The notes beneath the pieces were generated by a model. That model did not search any database. It worked only from the letters and a program-made list of their open reading frames with translations, and was not told where the DNA came from. From JAOPZW01 sp963803375 (GTDB lineage Bacteria; Actinomycetota; Thermoleophilia; Solirubrobacterales; Solirubrobacteraceae), in the NCBI GenBank assembly GCA_963803375.1, contig CAWDMB010000013.1, positions 138,613 through 202,612 of the forward strand: a DNA stretch of 64,000 nucleotides, read 5' to 3'. Position numbers and translations under genes: made by a program. Shown here in pieces: positions 27,032-35,827 of this stretch (within the stretch, counting starts at the first letter, position 1; every line of letters begins with the position of its first letter).

Positions 27032-28267
27032 CTACGCGGCTGCGTCCTGGAGGGTGACGGTGTGACCCAGACGCTCGAGCTGGGCGACGAGGCGCCTGGT
27101 GTGGCGCTGGGGGTCGCGGCGCTGGTAGTAGTCGCCACCGAGGTCGCGGTAGGTCTCGCCGGTGGTGAACATGTGCCAGTAGGCGATGAGCATCGAGTGC
27201 TTGACAGCGCCGATGGCGCGGCCGTGGCCGAGGCGCGGCTTGAGGCGCCGGTATTGGGCGGCGAGGTAGCTGCGCTTGACGCGGATCGCGGCGAGCGCGG
27301 CCTCTTCGAGCGCGATCCCGAGGAACTTGCTGCCCTTGCGGGTGCGCCCGCTGCGGCGTTTGCCGGCGGACTTGTCGTTGCCGGGGCAGCGTCCGGCCCA
27401 CGAGGCGAGGTGCCCGGCCGTCGGGAACACGCTCATGTCGGTGCCGATCTCAGCGACCAGGACGTCGGCGGTGCGGGCGGCGACGCCGGTCATGCTGCTG
27501 GCCAGCTCGCGGCCGGCCAGCCCGGTAGGGCCCAGCAGCTCCTCGATCGCCTCGGAGAGCCGCTCGATCTGTTCGTCGAGGAAGTCCAGATGAGCGAGGA
27601 TCGCGCCGATCAGGAGCGCGTGGTGGGCCTCGAAGCGGCCCTGCAGCGCGTCGCGCAGCGCGGGGATCTTGGCGCGCAGCTTGCCTCTCGCGAGGTCGGC
27701 GAGCAGCTGCGGGTCGGTCGTGCCGGCGACGAGCGCGTCGAGCATCGCGCGGCCGGAGGCGCCGAGGATGTCGCTGGCGACGCAGTCGAGCTTGATGCCC
27801 GTGTCCTCCAGCGCCTTGTGCAACCGGTTGGCTTCGCGCTGGCGCTCGGCGATCTGGGTCTTGCGATACCGCGTCAACGCCCGCAGCCGCCGCTGCGGCT
27901 TGGGCGGCACGAAGCTCGCGCGCAAGAGGCCGGCCTCCATCAGCTGGCACAGCCATTGTGCGTCGCAGACGTCGGTCTTGCGGCCCGGGACGTTCTTGAC
28001 GTGGCGCGCGTTGACGAGCATCAGCTCGAAGTCGTCTTCGAGGATCTGCCAGACCGGCTGCCAGTACACGCCTGTGGCCTCCATCGCCACGTGCGTGACG
28101 GCGAACGCCCTCAGCCAATCCGCCAGCGCCAGCAGCCCCTGCACGGTCGTGGCGAACTCGGCGACATGCGCCTCGCGGCGCCCGGATGCGTCAGCGACCC
28201 TGACGCACGCAGTCACCTGCGCCTTATGGACATCCAGCGCACCGACGCGCTCGAAGATCGTCTCCAT
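27032..28267 (-). CDS. IS110-family transposase
   Basis: 411-aa DEDD-type recombinase. The N-terminal RuvC-like domain has Asp12 (GALDVHK), the Glu of MEATGVYW and the Asp pair of KTDVCDAQWL; the C-terminal Transposase_20 domain has MTGVAARTADVLVAEIGTD and PGNDKSAGKRRSGR. Start chosen at METIFERVG (ATG, with GGGAGGAG before it); the 62 in-frame codons upstream belong to the noncoding left end. Length is normal for the family and the frame is intact, so the copy is probably active. Such enzymes work with a structured bridge RNA. Confidence 0.93.
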   Translation of the reverse strand: METIFERVGALDVHKAQVTACVRVADASGRREAHVAEFATTVQGLLALADWLRAFAVTHVAMEATGVYWQPVWQILEDDFELMLVNARHVKNVPGRKTDVCDAQWLCQLMEAGLLRASFVPPKPQRRLRALTRYRKTQIAERQREANRLHKALEDTGIKLDCVASDILGASGRAMLDALVAGTTDPQLLADLARGKLRAKIPALRDALQGRFEAHHALLIGAILAHLDFLDEQIERLSEAIEELLGPTGLAGRELASSMTGVAARTADVLVAEIGTDMSVFPTAGHLASWAGRCPGNDKSAGKRRSGRTRKGSKFLGIALEEAALAAIRVKRSYLAAQYRRLKPRLGHGRAIGAVKHSMLIAYWHMFTTGETYRDLGGDYYQRRDPQRHTRRLVAQLERLGHTVTLQDAAA

Positions 28268-28488
28268 CGCTCCTCCCGGGTCGAACACCGAACGGTGTCG
28301 CCCGGCGGGACCTTCGAAACAGACGAGTCTGATGGTCGTGCTCGAAGCAACAGTCCGGGATCCCGGGGAAGGCCCCAGCGCCAAACTAGTCACGGGCGCA
28401 CAGGCACCAAGAAGAACGCGGCGTCGACAGGCGACGCCCCGATCCTCCCCCATTTCATCCGCCCGCGGATGCCCGAAGGACAGGGAAA
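28268..28488 (-). ncRNA. Candidate bridge-RNA region of the IS110 left end
   Basis: About 220 bp between the element boundary and the transposase ATG carry no conserved coding sequence, the place where IS110 (not IS1111) elements encode their bridge RNA. I could not verify a fold by eye. If present, its loops should contain guides matching the palindromic target around CT and the element's own ends. Position and size are seen; the RNA itself is inferred from the family. Confidence 0.35.
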
Positions 28489-28637
28489 CTAGTCGAGATC
28501 CGCTGAACGCGCATTGTCCCGCTTCCGCGCGACCGCAGACGCCCGCGCGCCCGCTGACGTCGACCGTCGGCGAGGCCGCCGCGATCGTCCGCAGCCGCGA
28601 CGAATTGCGGGCGCCCGATCAGATCCCGCCCGGATGC

Positions 28638-28712
28638 AAACGATGTCCCGGCGGCTCAACCCCAGCCCGTAAACGATGCGCCGGCGGCCACCGGTAACGA
28701 TGTGCCGGCGGC
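28638..28712 (+). repeat. Three imperfect direct repeats (W)AACGATG..CCGGCGGC
   Basis: Copies of an 18-bp unit occur at 28638-28655, 28671-28688 and 28695-28712, differing at two to three positions, with start-to-start spacing of 33 and 24 bp. They lie 44-118 bp before the alpha/beta hydrolase start in a 265-bp gene-free stretch after the IS110. They could be operator sites or scraps of another mobile element; nothing else supportable lies in this gap. Confidence 0.6.
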
Positions 28713-28755
28713 CGTCACCTAGCGACCCGCTGGCCGACGTTCGTTCTCCAAAGCC

Positions 28756-29694
28756 ATGTCCTCAGCTCGCAACGCCAACCATGACCGCGCGCTCGCCGGC
28801 TTCACCGACGCGCCCGTCGCGGTCGGCGACTCGAACTACGCCGTCGCCACCGCCGGCCAGGGCCCGGCCGTCCTCCTCCTGCACGGCTTCCCGCAGGACC
28901 ACACCTGCTGGCACCGGATCGCGCCGGCGCTCGCCCGAGACCACGCGGTCGTCCTCTGCGACCTCAAGGGCGTCGGCGCGAGCCGGGCGCCGCGCGGCGG
29001 ACCACTCGGCGAGGGCTACTCCAAGCGCGAAATCGCCGCCGAGCTCGTCGAGGTCATGGCACGCGCCGGCCACGAGCGCTTCGCCGTTGTCGGCCACGAC
29101 CGCGGCGCCCGCGTCGGCTACCGCATGGCGCTCGACGACCCGGCCCGCGTCGAGCGACTGTGCGTGCTCAACGTCATCCCGACGCTGGACCAGTTCGATC
29201 GCCTCGACGCCGACACGGCACTGGAGTACTGGCCGTTCCTGCTACTCGCCCAGCCGGCCCCATTCGCGGAGCAGCTCATCGCCGCCAGCGCCGAGCGGGT
29301 GATACGACACCTGCTCGACACGTGGGTCGCCGGGCCCCGCGCGATCGACCCGCACGCCACCGAGCGCTACGTGCGCGCGTTCACCCCCGAGACGATCGCG
29401 GCCTGGTGCGCCGACTACCGCGCCGCCTTCCATCTCGACCGCGCGCTCGACGCCGGGGACCGCGCCGCCGGCGCGATGATCACCTGCCCGCTGCTCGTGC
29501 ACTGGGGCGCCGGCGAAGACGCCATGGCCGAAGGGCTGCTGCCGATCTGGCGGCGATGGGCCAGCGACGTGCACGGCGGCCCGCTACCCGGCGGCCACTT
29601 CATGCCCGAGGAGGCCGCCGACGAGCTCGTCGCCTCCCTCCGGACGTTCCTCGACCAACGAACCGCAGCGACAGCGGACCGTCACCAAGGATGA
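28756..29694 (+). CDS. Alpha/beta hydrolase, haloacid/fluoroacetate dehalogenase-like
   Basis: 312-aa hydrolase. It has LLLHGFPQDHTCWH (oxyanion region), a nucleophile elbow GHDRGARVGYRMA with Asp at about 114, and a C-terminal catalytic His in PLPGGHFMPEEAADEL (~281). Asp nucleophile plus DR..R and LHGFPQ..  is the pattern of fluoroacetate dehalogenases and related epoxide hydrolases, rather than serine esterases. The cap domain has LEYWPFLLLAQPAPFAEQLI, with a tryptophan in the position used for halide binding in that family. Start ATG; no clear Shine-Dalgarno. Monocistronic. Substrate unproven. Confidence 0.85.
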   Translation: MSSARNANHDRALAGFTDAPVAVGDSNYAVATAGQGPAVLLLHGFPQDHTCWHRIAPALARDHAVVLCDLKGVGASRAPRGGPLGEGYSKREIAAELVEVMARAGHERFAVVGHDRGARVGYRMALDDPARVERLCVLNVIPTLDQFDRLDADTALEYWPFLLLAQPAPFAEQLIAASAERVIRHLLDTWVAGPRAIDPHATERYVRAFTPETIAAWCADYRAAFHLDRALDAGDRAAGAMITCPLLVHWGAGEDAMAEGLLPIWRRWASDVHGGPLPGGHFMPEEAADELVASLRTFLDQRTAATADRHQG

Positions 29695-29908
29695 GTGCCG
29701 CAAGAGCCGGGCCGTACGGGATTCGAGATCGCCAGACGCCGGCGAGCCAGGTGGGCTCACGCCGGCCCGCAGGTGACAGCAACGTGCCGGAGCGGGCCGC
29801 CTGCGCCCGCACGAGCGGGCGTCGCTCCGGCCCGGCGCGGCCGGGGTCGGCCAGATGGACGCCCTGCTCGCCGGTTGAACCGGCGACACCACCACGAAGG
29901 GAGATCAG

Positions 29909-30310
29909 GTGCTCAAAGACACTCACGTGGCGACCAGGATCCCGGTGCAGGATCTCGACCGCGCACGGGCCTTCTATGCGGAGAAGCTCGGGCTCGAGCC
30001 CAGCGAGGAGCGACCCGGGGGGCTTCTCTACCGCTGCGTGAGCGGGGAGTTCGCGTTGTTCGAGTCAGCCGGCGGATCACCAGGCACCTTCACGCAGATG
30101 GCCTGGGAGGTGGATGACATCGAGACCGCCGTGGCCGAGCTTCGCAAACGGGGGGTCGCTTTCGAGGAGGTCGACCTCCCCGGTCTGACGACGATTGACG
30201 GTATCGCCGACGTCCAGGGTAACTACCCGAGCAAAGGCGTGGGCGAGAAGGGCGCCTGGTTTCGAGACAGCGAGGGCAACATGCTCGGTATTGGGCAGCC
30301 GACCCGTTGA
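29909..30310 (+). CDS. VOC/glyoxalase-bleomycin-resistance-like protein
   Basis: 133-aa single VOC protein: THVATRIPVQDLDRARAFYA at the start, ETAVAELRKRGVAFEEVDLP, and WFRDSEGNMLGIGQP at the end. The GTG start follows AAGGGAGA at good spacing. It has no close relation in sequence to the VOC at 21451. It probably binds a small ligand or metal; the reaction is unknown. The 214 bp before it contain no convincing gene. Confidence 0.85.
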   Translation: MLKDTHVATRIPVQDLDRARAFYAEKLGLEPSEERPGGLLYRCVSGEFALFESAGGSPGTFTQMAWEVDDIETAVAELRKRGVAFEEVDLPGLTTIDGIADVQGNYPSKGVGEKGAWFRDSEGNMLGIGQPTR

Positions 30311-30493
30311 CCCTCACGGTGACTCGGCGGAGCGGGACCTTCGGCCCCCACGAACGCGCGCAGCACGAGGACGTCGACGACCGCGGTCGTCATCCTCGCG
30401 CGCGTCGATGCGCTGATGGCCGGCCTGGACACCGTCGTCGTGGCCGCGGCGCTGAGCACGACCCGGACCGATCCCGGTGCCTCGGTCGGCCCG

Positions 30494-30521
30494 TGGACAT
30501 ATGTCGGAGCGGAGCTAGGCT
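30494..30521 (+). promoter_or_regulatory. Possible housekeeping promoter
   Basis: TGGACA (30494-30499), a 16-nt spacer and TAGGCT (30516-30521) lie 22 nt before the secreted-protein ATG. The -35 matches the primary-sigma consensus at five of six positions; the -10 is weak. It is the best candidate in a 232-bp gene-free gap. Confidence 0.35.
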
Positions 30522-30542
30522 GGTGTCGCCGACGGACGAGGA

Positions 30543-30962
30543 ATGGCCCGTGTGACGCCGAGAAGACTGCTCTTCGTGGGCGCAGCTACCACGACGGCTC
30601 TGGTATGCGCTACAGCGTTCAGCCCGGTTGCCGGCGCGCGTGGCACGCCGGCGATCCTGGCCTCCACGTCTCCGAGCGGAACTCCGCGCGCGCTTGTGCG
30701 CCCCACGCGCTTCTCGCCCGGCAGCCACTACATGATCGTCCGGGCTCGCTGGACCGAATGGGGTCACCACGACGCCTCCGCGAGAGCGACGGTCAAGGGC
30801 CGATTCCAGGGCCCATGGCGATCGACGCGCACCACGATCGTGCTCTCCCGGCCCCGGCGGATGTGCGGGGTCCTCACGTTCACGCGCTGGCGGTCGGGCT
30901 CCGGAGGAGCCGGTGTGATGCGCCGGCTCGCGCCCGGTGTGTGCACCTTCATCGTCCACTAG
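30543..30962 (+). CDS. Small secreted protein
   Basis: 139-aa exported protein with a clear Sec signal (LLFVGAATTTALVCATAFSPVAGA, cleavage near residue 32). The mature ~105 residues are basic and carry two cysteines (RRMCGVLTF and APGVCTFIVH) likely to form a disulfide. I do not recognise the family. The stop TAG lies in the CTAG where the following IS is inserted. Reconstruction shows the next gene's GAGGAAG ribosome site came right after this stop, so the two small secreted genes were once adjacent. Confidence 0.7.
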   Translation: MARVTPRRLLFVGAATTTALVCATAFSPVAGARGTPAILASTSPSGTPRALVRPTRFSPGSHYMIVRARWTEWGHHDASARATVKGRFQGPWRSTRTTIVLSRPRRMCGVLTFTRWRSGSGGAGVMRRLAPGVCTFIVH

Positions 30963-31940
30963 AGGCTTGATGTGGGTTCATCGTCCGTCGTAGGCGGCGA
31001 GGGCGCGTGGCGGGCGGCCGGTGAGGATGTTGATGAGCATTCCGAGGGTGAGGGCGAGCAGGCGTTGTGCGATGCGTTGGACCAGTCCGGTGAGGGTCTT
31101 GGCGAGGTGCTGGTCGAGGCGCATCTGGCCCTTGAGGTTGCTGAAGACCGACTCGGCGACCAGGCGGATGCGGGCCTTGGCGATTTCCATCGGTGGTCGC
31201 TGACCGAGCTTGTGCTTGGTGGGCGTGATCAGCGTGACGTCGATCAGGCTCATCGTGCGCTGGTACTCGGCGCCCCAGAAGCCACCGTCGCCGAACAGCA
31301 GGCTGTCGGGGTGCCCGCAGGCCAGTTCCCAGGCGGACTCGCGTTCCTGTCCGGTCTTCGGTCCGACGAGGTCATAGCCGACCGGGGTGCCCTTCCAGTC
31401 GGCGATGAGGACCAGGCGCATGCCCCACACGAACAGGCTCTTGGACGGGCAATACCCGTAGCTGGCGTGCCCGGCGAACTCGCTCTTGGAGGCGCAGCCG
31501 GGGTAGTTGGCGCACTGAATCAGCGTCCCGTCGACGAGCCGGATCTGGCCGTCGGCGATCAGCTGCGCGACCTGCAGCTGCACGGTGGCGATCCACGGCG
31601 CCAGGCGCCGCAGCCGGCGGTTGTACTGGCTCTGGTCGGGCAGGTGCGGAAACCAACCGGGCAGCAGCCGCTCGATCATGCCCAGGAACTGGCGATCCGA
31701 GCAGACGCCGGTCGCTGCTTGCGCGGCGGCGAGCGCGATCAGCTCATCGTCGGTGATCAGGCCCGCAGGGCCCGAGCGAGGGATCCGAACCGACGCGGCG
31801 AACACGTAGGCTGCGATAACGAGGGTCTCCAGACAAGCGGTCATCTCGTGCTCCAATCACGAGCTGGCAGGGCTGGAGGCCCTCTTCTTTATGTCAACGC
31901 CGCCACCTGCCCCGCGACCCAACCCACATCAAGCCTCTAG
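30959..31940 (-). mobile_element. IS982/IS5-like insertion sequence
   Basis: About 0.98 kb bounded by perfect inverted repeats AGGCTTGATGTGGGTT (30963-30978) and its complement (31921-31936). Both ends are flanked by CTAG (30959-30962 and 31937-31940), best read as a 4-bp target duplication; alternatively the inverted repeat is longer and the duplication shorter. It contains one minus-strand transposase. Perfect ends suggest recent insertion. It separates two secreted-protein genes. Confidence 0.88.
30978..31856 (-). CDS. DDE transposase, IS982-like
   Basis: 292-aa transposase. Candidate catalytic residues are Asp in IRLVDGTLIQCAN, Asp in LLFGDGGFWG and Glu in RLVAESVFSNLKGQ, in the usual DDE order. 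GYCPSKSLFVWGMRLVLIAD and LPDQSQYNRRLRRL resemble IS982 transposases; a related IS5-type assignment is possible given the CTAG duplication. TTG at 31856 or ATG at 31844 may start it. The frame is intact. Confidence 0.85.
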   Translation of the reverse strand: MEHEMTACLETLVIAAYVFAASVRIPRSGPAGLITDDELIALAAAQAATGVCSDRQFLGMIERLLPGWFPHLPDQSQYNRRLRRLAPWIATVQLQVAQLIADGQIRLVDGTLIQCANYPGCASKSEFAGHASYGYCPSKSLFVWGMRLVLIADWKGTPVGYDLVGPKTGQERESAWELACGHPDSLLFGDGGFWGAEYQRTMSLIDVTLITPTKHKLGQRPPMEIAKARIRLVAESVFSNLKGQMRLDQHLAKTLTGLVQRIAQRLLALTLGMLINILTGRPPRALAAYDGR

Positions 31941-31949
31941 GAGGAAGCG

Positions 31950-32286
31950 CTGCCCAGGTCGATCATCCGGCTCGCCGTTGTGCTCGCGACGCTGGCCATC
32001 GCGCTCCTCGCCGGTTCGGCGTCGGCGGCGCCGATCCGCGAATGCGGCAGCTACGACCTCAACACCCGCCGGTGGACCTTCAAGCCGACGCGCGGCGCGA
32101 TCGACGTCGGGAACCTGACCACCCGCAATGTGTCCTGCCGCACCGCGCCGGGTCTCACGGCGCTACCGCGGCACCGACACCTACTATCCGACGTGGCGCT
32201 GCCGAGAGGTTCGGGCGTACGAGTCCTTCGACGTGCGCTGCACCGCCTCGCGCGCGCGCATCATCCGCTGGCAAGGCGGATCCTGA
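31950..32286 (+). pseudogene. Frameshifted small secreted protein
   Basis: The reading frame encodes a signal peptide (LAVVLATLAIALLAGSASAA) and RECGSYDLNTRRWTF...TTRNVSCRTA. Near 32140 one extra base shifts it; the adjacent frame continues sensibly as VSRRYRGTDTYYPTWRCREV and DVRCTASRARIIRWQGGS to a TGA at 32284. The composite is a four-cysteine secreted protein of a type common in Thermoleophilia. GAGGAAG at 31941-31947 suits a CTG start at 31950; GTG at 31980 is the alternative. Either a sequencing error or a true mutation. Confidence 0.65.
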
Positions 32287-32468
32287 CCCTCGCCGAGGCG
32301 CCTGCTCGCGGCCTCAGGTGGCGAGCGACGGGACGCCACCCACCAGTTCGCGTCGGTGAAGTCGCGCCTTGTTCGGACGTAGACGGCGGTCGCCGCGGTC
32401 AGCGCCGGTTCCCGGAGTGCGCCAGCAGGCCAATACCGCCCCTCGGGTCGCGTTAGCGATCCGGGCTC

Positions 32469-33668
<1,200 letters not shown>

Positions 33669-33786
33669 CGGTTGAGCTCCTTGCTCGGTTGCCGGAGATC
33701 CTGTGACCCGGAACCACGCAGGGCTGCCCAGAACGAGAACCTCGCGGACGGCGGCGCCGTCCACCTGTCTCAAGCTAGCAGGCGGC

Positions 33787-34293
33787 CTACGCGATCCTGA
33801 CCACGGCGTCCAGCTCGGGCGTGCCGGCGAGGGTCTGGAGGACGACGCAGTAGCGCTCGGTGAGCCTGAGCAGCGTGGCGAGCTCGTCGTCGTCGGCGTC
33901 CGTGTCGAGCTCGAAGACGAGGCGGATCGCGCAGAAGCCCACGGGCGCGTCGCGGTCGACGGCGAGCGTCCCCCGGAAGTCGAGGTCGCCTTCGGCCAGC
34001 ACGCGGCCCGAGCGGACGGGGATGCCCCGGGACCTGGCCACGGCCCGCAGCGTCACGCCGGCGCAGGCGACGAGCGCCTCGAGCAGCATGTCACCCGAGC
34101 ACAGCAGCGAGCCGTCGCCGCCGGCGGCCGTGTGCAGGCCCGCCTCGGCGAGCGCCCGGCCCGTCTGCACGGAGCACGACACGCCCTCTCCGAGGGCGCC
34201 GGTGGCCGTGAACGTGACGAGCGCCGACCCGGGCTCCTGGCGGTAGCGCTCCTTCAGCGTCGCCTGCAGCTCTCCGAGTTCCGCGTTGTCCAT
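33787..34293 (-). CDS. OsmC family protein
   Basis: 168-aa OsmC/Ohr-like protein, small homodimeric cysteine peroxidases. LLCSGDMLLEALVACAGVTL contains the two spaced cysteines (~70 and ~82) expected for peroxidatic and resolving roles. VRSGRVLAEGDLDFRG and the LVFELDTDADD strand complete the fold. Start ATG at 34293; the upstream in-frame codons cross the tRNA-like sequence and are excluded. It probably protects against organic hydroperoxides. Confidence 0.87.
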   Translation of the reverse strand: MDNAELGELQATLKERYRQEPGSALVTFTATGALGEGVSCSVQTGRALAEAGLHTAAGGDGSLLCSGDMLLEALVACAGVTLRAVARSRGIPVRSGRVLAEGDLDFRGTLAVDRDAPVGFCAIRLVFELDTDADDDELATLLRLTERYCVVLQTLAGTPELDAVVRIA

Positions 34294-34297
34294 GCAG

Positions 34298-34345
34298 TGG
34301 AGCTTAGGGGGACTCGAACCCCCGACCTCTGGGTGCGATCCAGGC
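34298..34345 (-). pseudogene. 3' fragment of a tRNA gene (possible att site)
   Basis: Read on the minus strand: an anticodon-arm-like CTGG-ATCGCAC-CCAG (anticodon would be CGC), variable region, perfect T arm GGGGG-TTCGAGT-CCCCC and 3' acceptor strand TAAGCTCCA. No matching 5' acceptor or D arm is found upstream, where the sequence is AT-rich and unrelated. Such 3' tRNA pieces are typical leftovers of integrase attachment sites. It lies just before the OsmC start. Confidence 0.5.
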
Positions 34346-34503
34346 GGACCACTGGCCCAAATCATGCGAATTTACAGGCTATTGTCGTCGCACTACCCGA
34401 TCCCGCTCGCCAAAATTCGGTTCGCAGTTTGCGGGCTTTCTGCGGAGTATTGCCACGTCGCGCGTGCGGAGTGGAACAACCTCGGCCCGCCTCGTCGGGT
34501 CGT

Positions 34504-35028
34504 CTAGGGAGGTGCGACTTCGATCGTTGCCTCTTGTCCACCATGCTCGAACCGGCAGCGCTCCGCGACCACGAGCTTGGCGTCGAGCATCTTGGCCTCA
34601 AGCCACGTGATGGACCGCACGTACGCGTGCGTGCGCGTGTCCGCGACGAAGGCAGCGGAGAGCCGCTCAGCCTCCACCGTGAGCTTCGGCTTGACCTTCG
34701 GTGCCCGCTTCCACCCCGCTTCGGGCTCGAAGAAGTAGCGCGCATTCGCGGCGAGCACGAGGCAAAGGTCCACGGGCCCGTCCGGCTTGAGCTGGTGGTG
34801 CGCCGCGAGCCTGAGTCGCTGCGACGGACTGGCGAGCTGGGATGCCAGGAGGAGTACTTGAACGGTGGCGTAGAACGGGTGCTGGTCGCCTCTCGCCTTG
34901 ACCTCCGTCAGGACCGGCGTCCGCTCCTGGTCGGCGAGGAGTAGATCGAGGCGCCGGGACGCGCGGGAGAGTGCCGAGGTGTTCGCGTCCTGCCCTGAGG
35001 TTCGCAGCGGGACGAGCTCGCGCGCCAC
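34504..35028 (-). CDS. PD-(D/E)XK nuclease-like protein
   Basis: 174-aa protein without a name known to me. Residues ~26-60 read RLDLLLADQERTPVLTEVKA followed by a helix HPFYATVQVLLLASQLA: an Asp strand, then a (E)xK strand (EVK) and helix, the core of restriction-endonuclease-fold enzymes. The remainder (PVDLCLVLAANARYFFEPE) fits the later strands. GTG start 21 nt after the stop of the acidic protein gene at 35050, so they form a two-gene unit. Its setting among recombination relics suggests a defence or mobile-element function (inference). Confidence 0.55.
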   Translation of the reverse strand: MARELVPLRTSGQDANTSALSRASRRLDLLLADQERTPVLTEVKARGDQHPFYATVQVLLLASQLASPSQRLRLAAHHQLKPDGPVDLCLVLAANARYFFEPEAGWKRAPKVKPKLTVEAERLSAAFVADTRTHAYVRSITWLEAKMLDAKLVVAERCRFEHGGQEATIEVAPP

Positions 35029-35049
35029 GTAGATCCAACCCAGGGCGCT

Positions 35050-35421
35050 CTAGTCGGCTTCACGAAGGGCGGGGTCCTGCGGCTCCGGCCACCAGGCGAT
35101 TGAACTCGTCTCGAGATCCTCATCGTTTGTCGGGCGATGCTCGGGTGTGAGCGCATCCCGTGGATCGAAGAACAGCTGGCCCTCGTTGGCGTAGCCGGCG
35201 TAGTCCTCGATGCTCGCCGTGAAGGCATCGACGAGAGCGCCATCTGCCATGGCCTTCGCCATCTCGAGATGGTGGCCCTGCTCTCCGATCGACTCGCCGT
35301 AGAGGGCTTCGCGCTCTGCCGCGGTGATCCCGAAGGCGAGGTAGATGCACTCGAGCGCGGAGGGGTCCTGCGGGATCACCGCGCCGGAATGCTCGTCGAC
35401 TTGAGCTTGCTGGTGGTCCAT
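35050..35421 (-). CDS. Acidic hypothetical protein paired with nuclease-like gene
   Basis: 123-aa strongly acidic cytosolic protein (HQQAQVDEHSGAVIPQDPSA, REALYGESIGEQGHHLEMAK, DALTPEHRPTNDEDLETSS). No family recognised, no membrane segment or cysteines. It lies immediately upstream of the PD-(D/E)XK-like gene on the same strand; an inhibitor or antitoxin for the nuclease is one possibility, with no direct evidence. Confidence 0.5.
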   Translation of the reverse strand: MDHQQAQVDEHSGAVIPQDPSALECIYLAFGITAAEREALYGESIGEQGHHLEMAKAMADGALVDAFTASIEDYAGYANEGQLFFDPRDALTPEHRPTNDEDLETSSIAWWPEPQDPALREAD

Positions 35422-35569
35422 CGTCGCGGACGTGAGTCTCCCAGAGCGCCCGATCGGCATAGCGATCCATCCTGGAGCGGGCGGATTCTCTGCGGCTACC
35501 GGCGCCCGGCCACCTCCACACGCTTCTTGTGGCACCGGCCGAGGCGGGCTTTATTGCAGCCAACGCAAC

Positions 35570-35766
35570 AGGTCGGAGCGTTTCGCCCGGCGGACGGGAA
35601 TGGTTCGGGTGACGCTGTCCCTCCTCGGTGCCGCCATGTTCGCCCTCGCAGGACAGATACCCGCCCCCATCCTCGCCGAGCTCGTCGGTATCAGCAGCGG
35701 GAAAGCCGCCGCCTGGGCCAAGCTCGCCGCACGGGACTGGAGCGACTACGTGCGCCCCACGCGCGA
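35570..35766 (+). pseudogene. C-terminal fragment of a tyrosine recombinase-type protein
   Basis: A ~65-codon stretch encodes RVTLSLLGAAMFALAGQIPA, then PILAELVGISSGKAAAWAKL and AARDWSDYVRP. This resembles the last residues of actinobacterial integrase/recombinases encoded on mobile elements (recalled pattern of LAGQ.PA..LA...GI....A..WA..A.RDW..Y). The catalytic domain is absent and no start or stop defines a gene. The other ~200 bp between 35422 and 35827 hold nothing I can support. Confidence 0.4.
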
Positions 35767-35827
35767 CCCGCCGCTGAGCTCCACCCAGGCCACGACCCCC
35801 CAGCTGGGAGCCCGCCACCGCGCTGGA

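Larger units (their letters stand above)
27009..28490 (-). mobile_element. Complete IS110-family insertion sequence
   Basis: About 1.48 kb, without terminal inverted repeats as usual for IS110. CT dinucleotides at 27009-27010 and 28489-28490 flank the element and fit the core-dinucleotide recombination of this family. Transposase orientation is minus. Removing the element rejoins SDR-gtcga-CT-agtcgagatcc, giving TCGACTAGTCGA, a perfect 12-bp palindrome, as the target. The insertion lies exactly across the SDR stop codon. The same right-end sequence is found in the decayed copy at 1729-2245. Confidence 0.85.

Noticed and set aside
29695..29908. A small gene between the hydrolase and the VOC protein
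   Set aside because: Short frames have no ribosome site or recognisable sequence.
34298..34400. A complete tRNA gene
   Set aside because: No 5' acceptor strand or D arm pairs with the clear T arm and 3' end.
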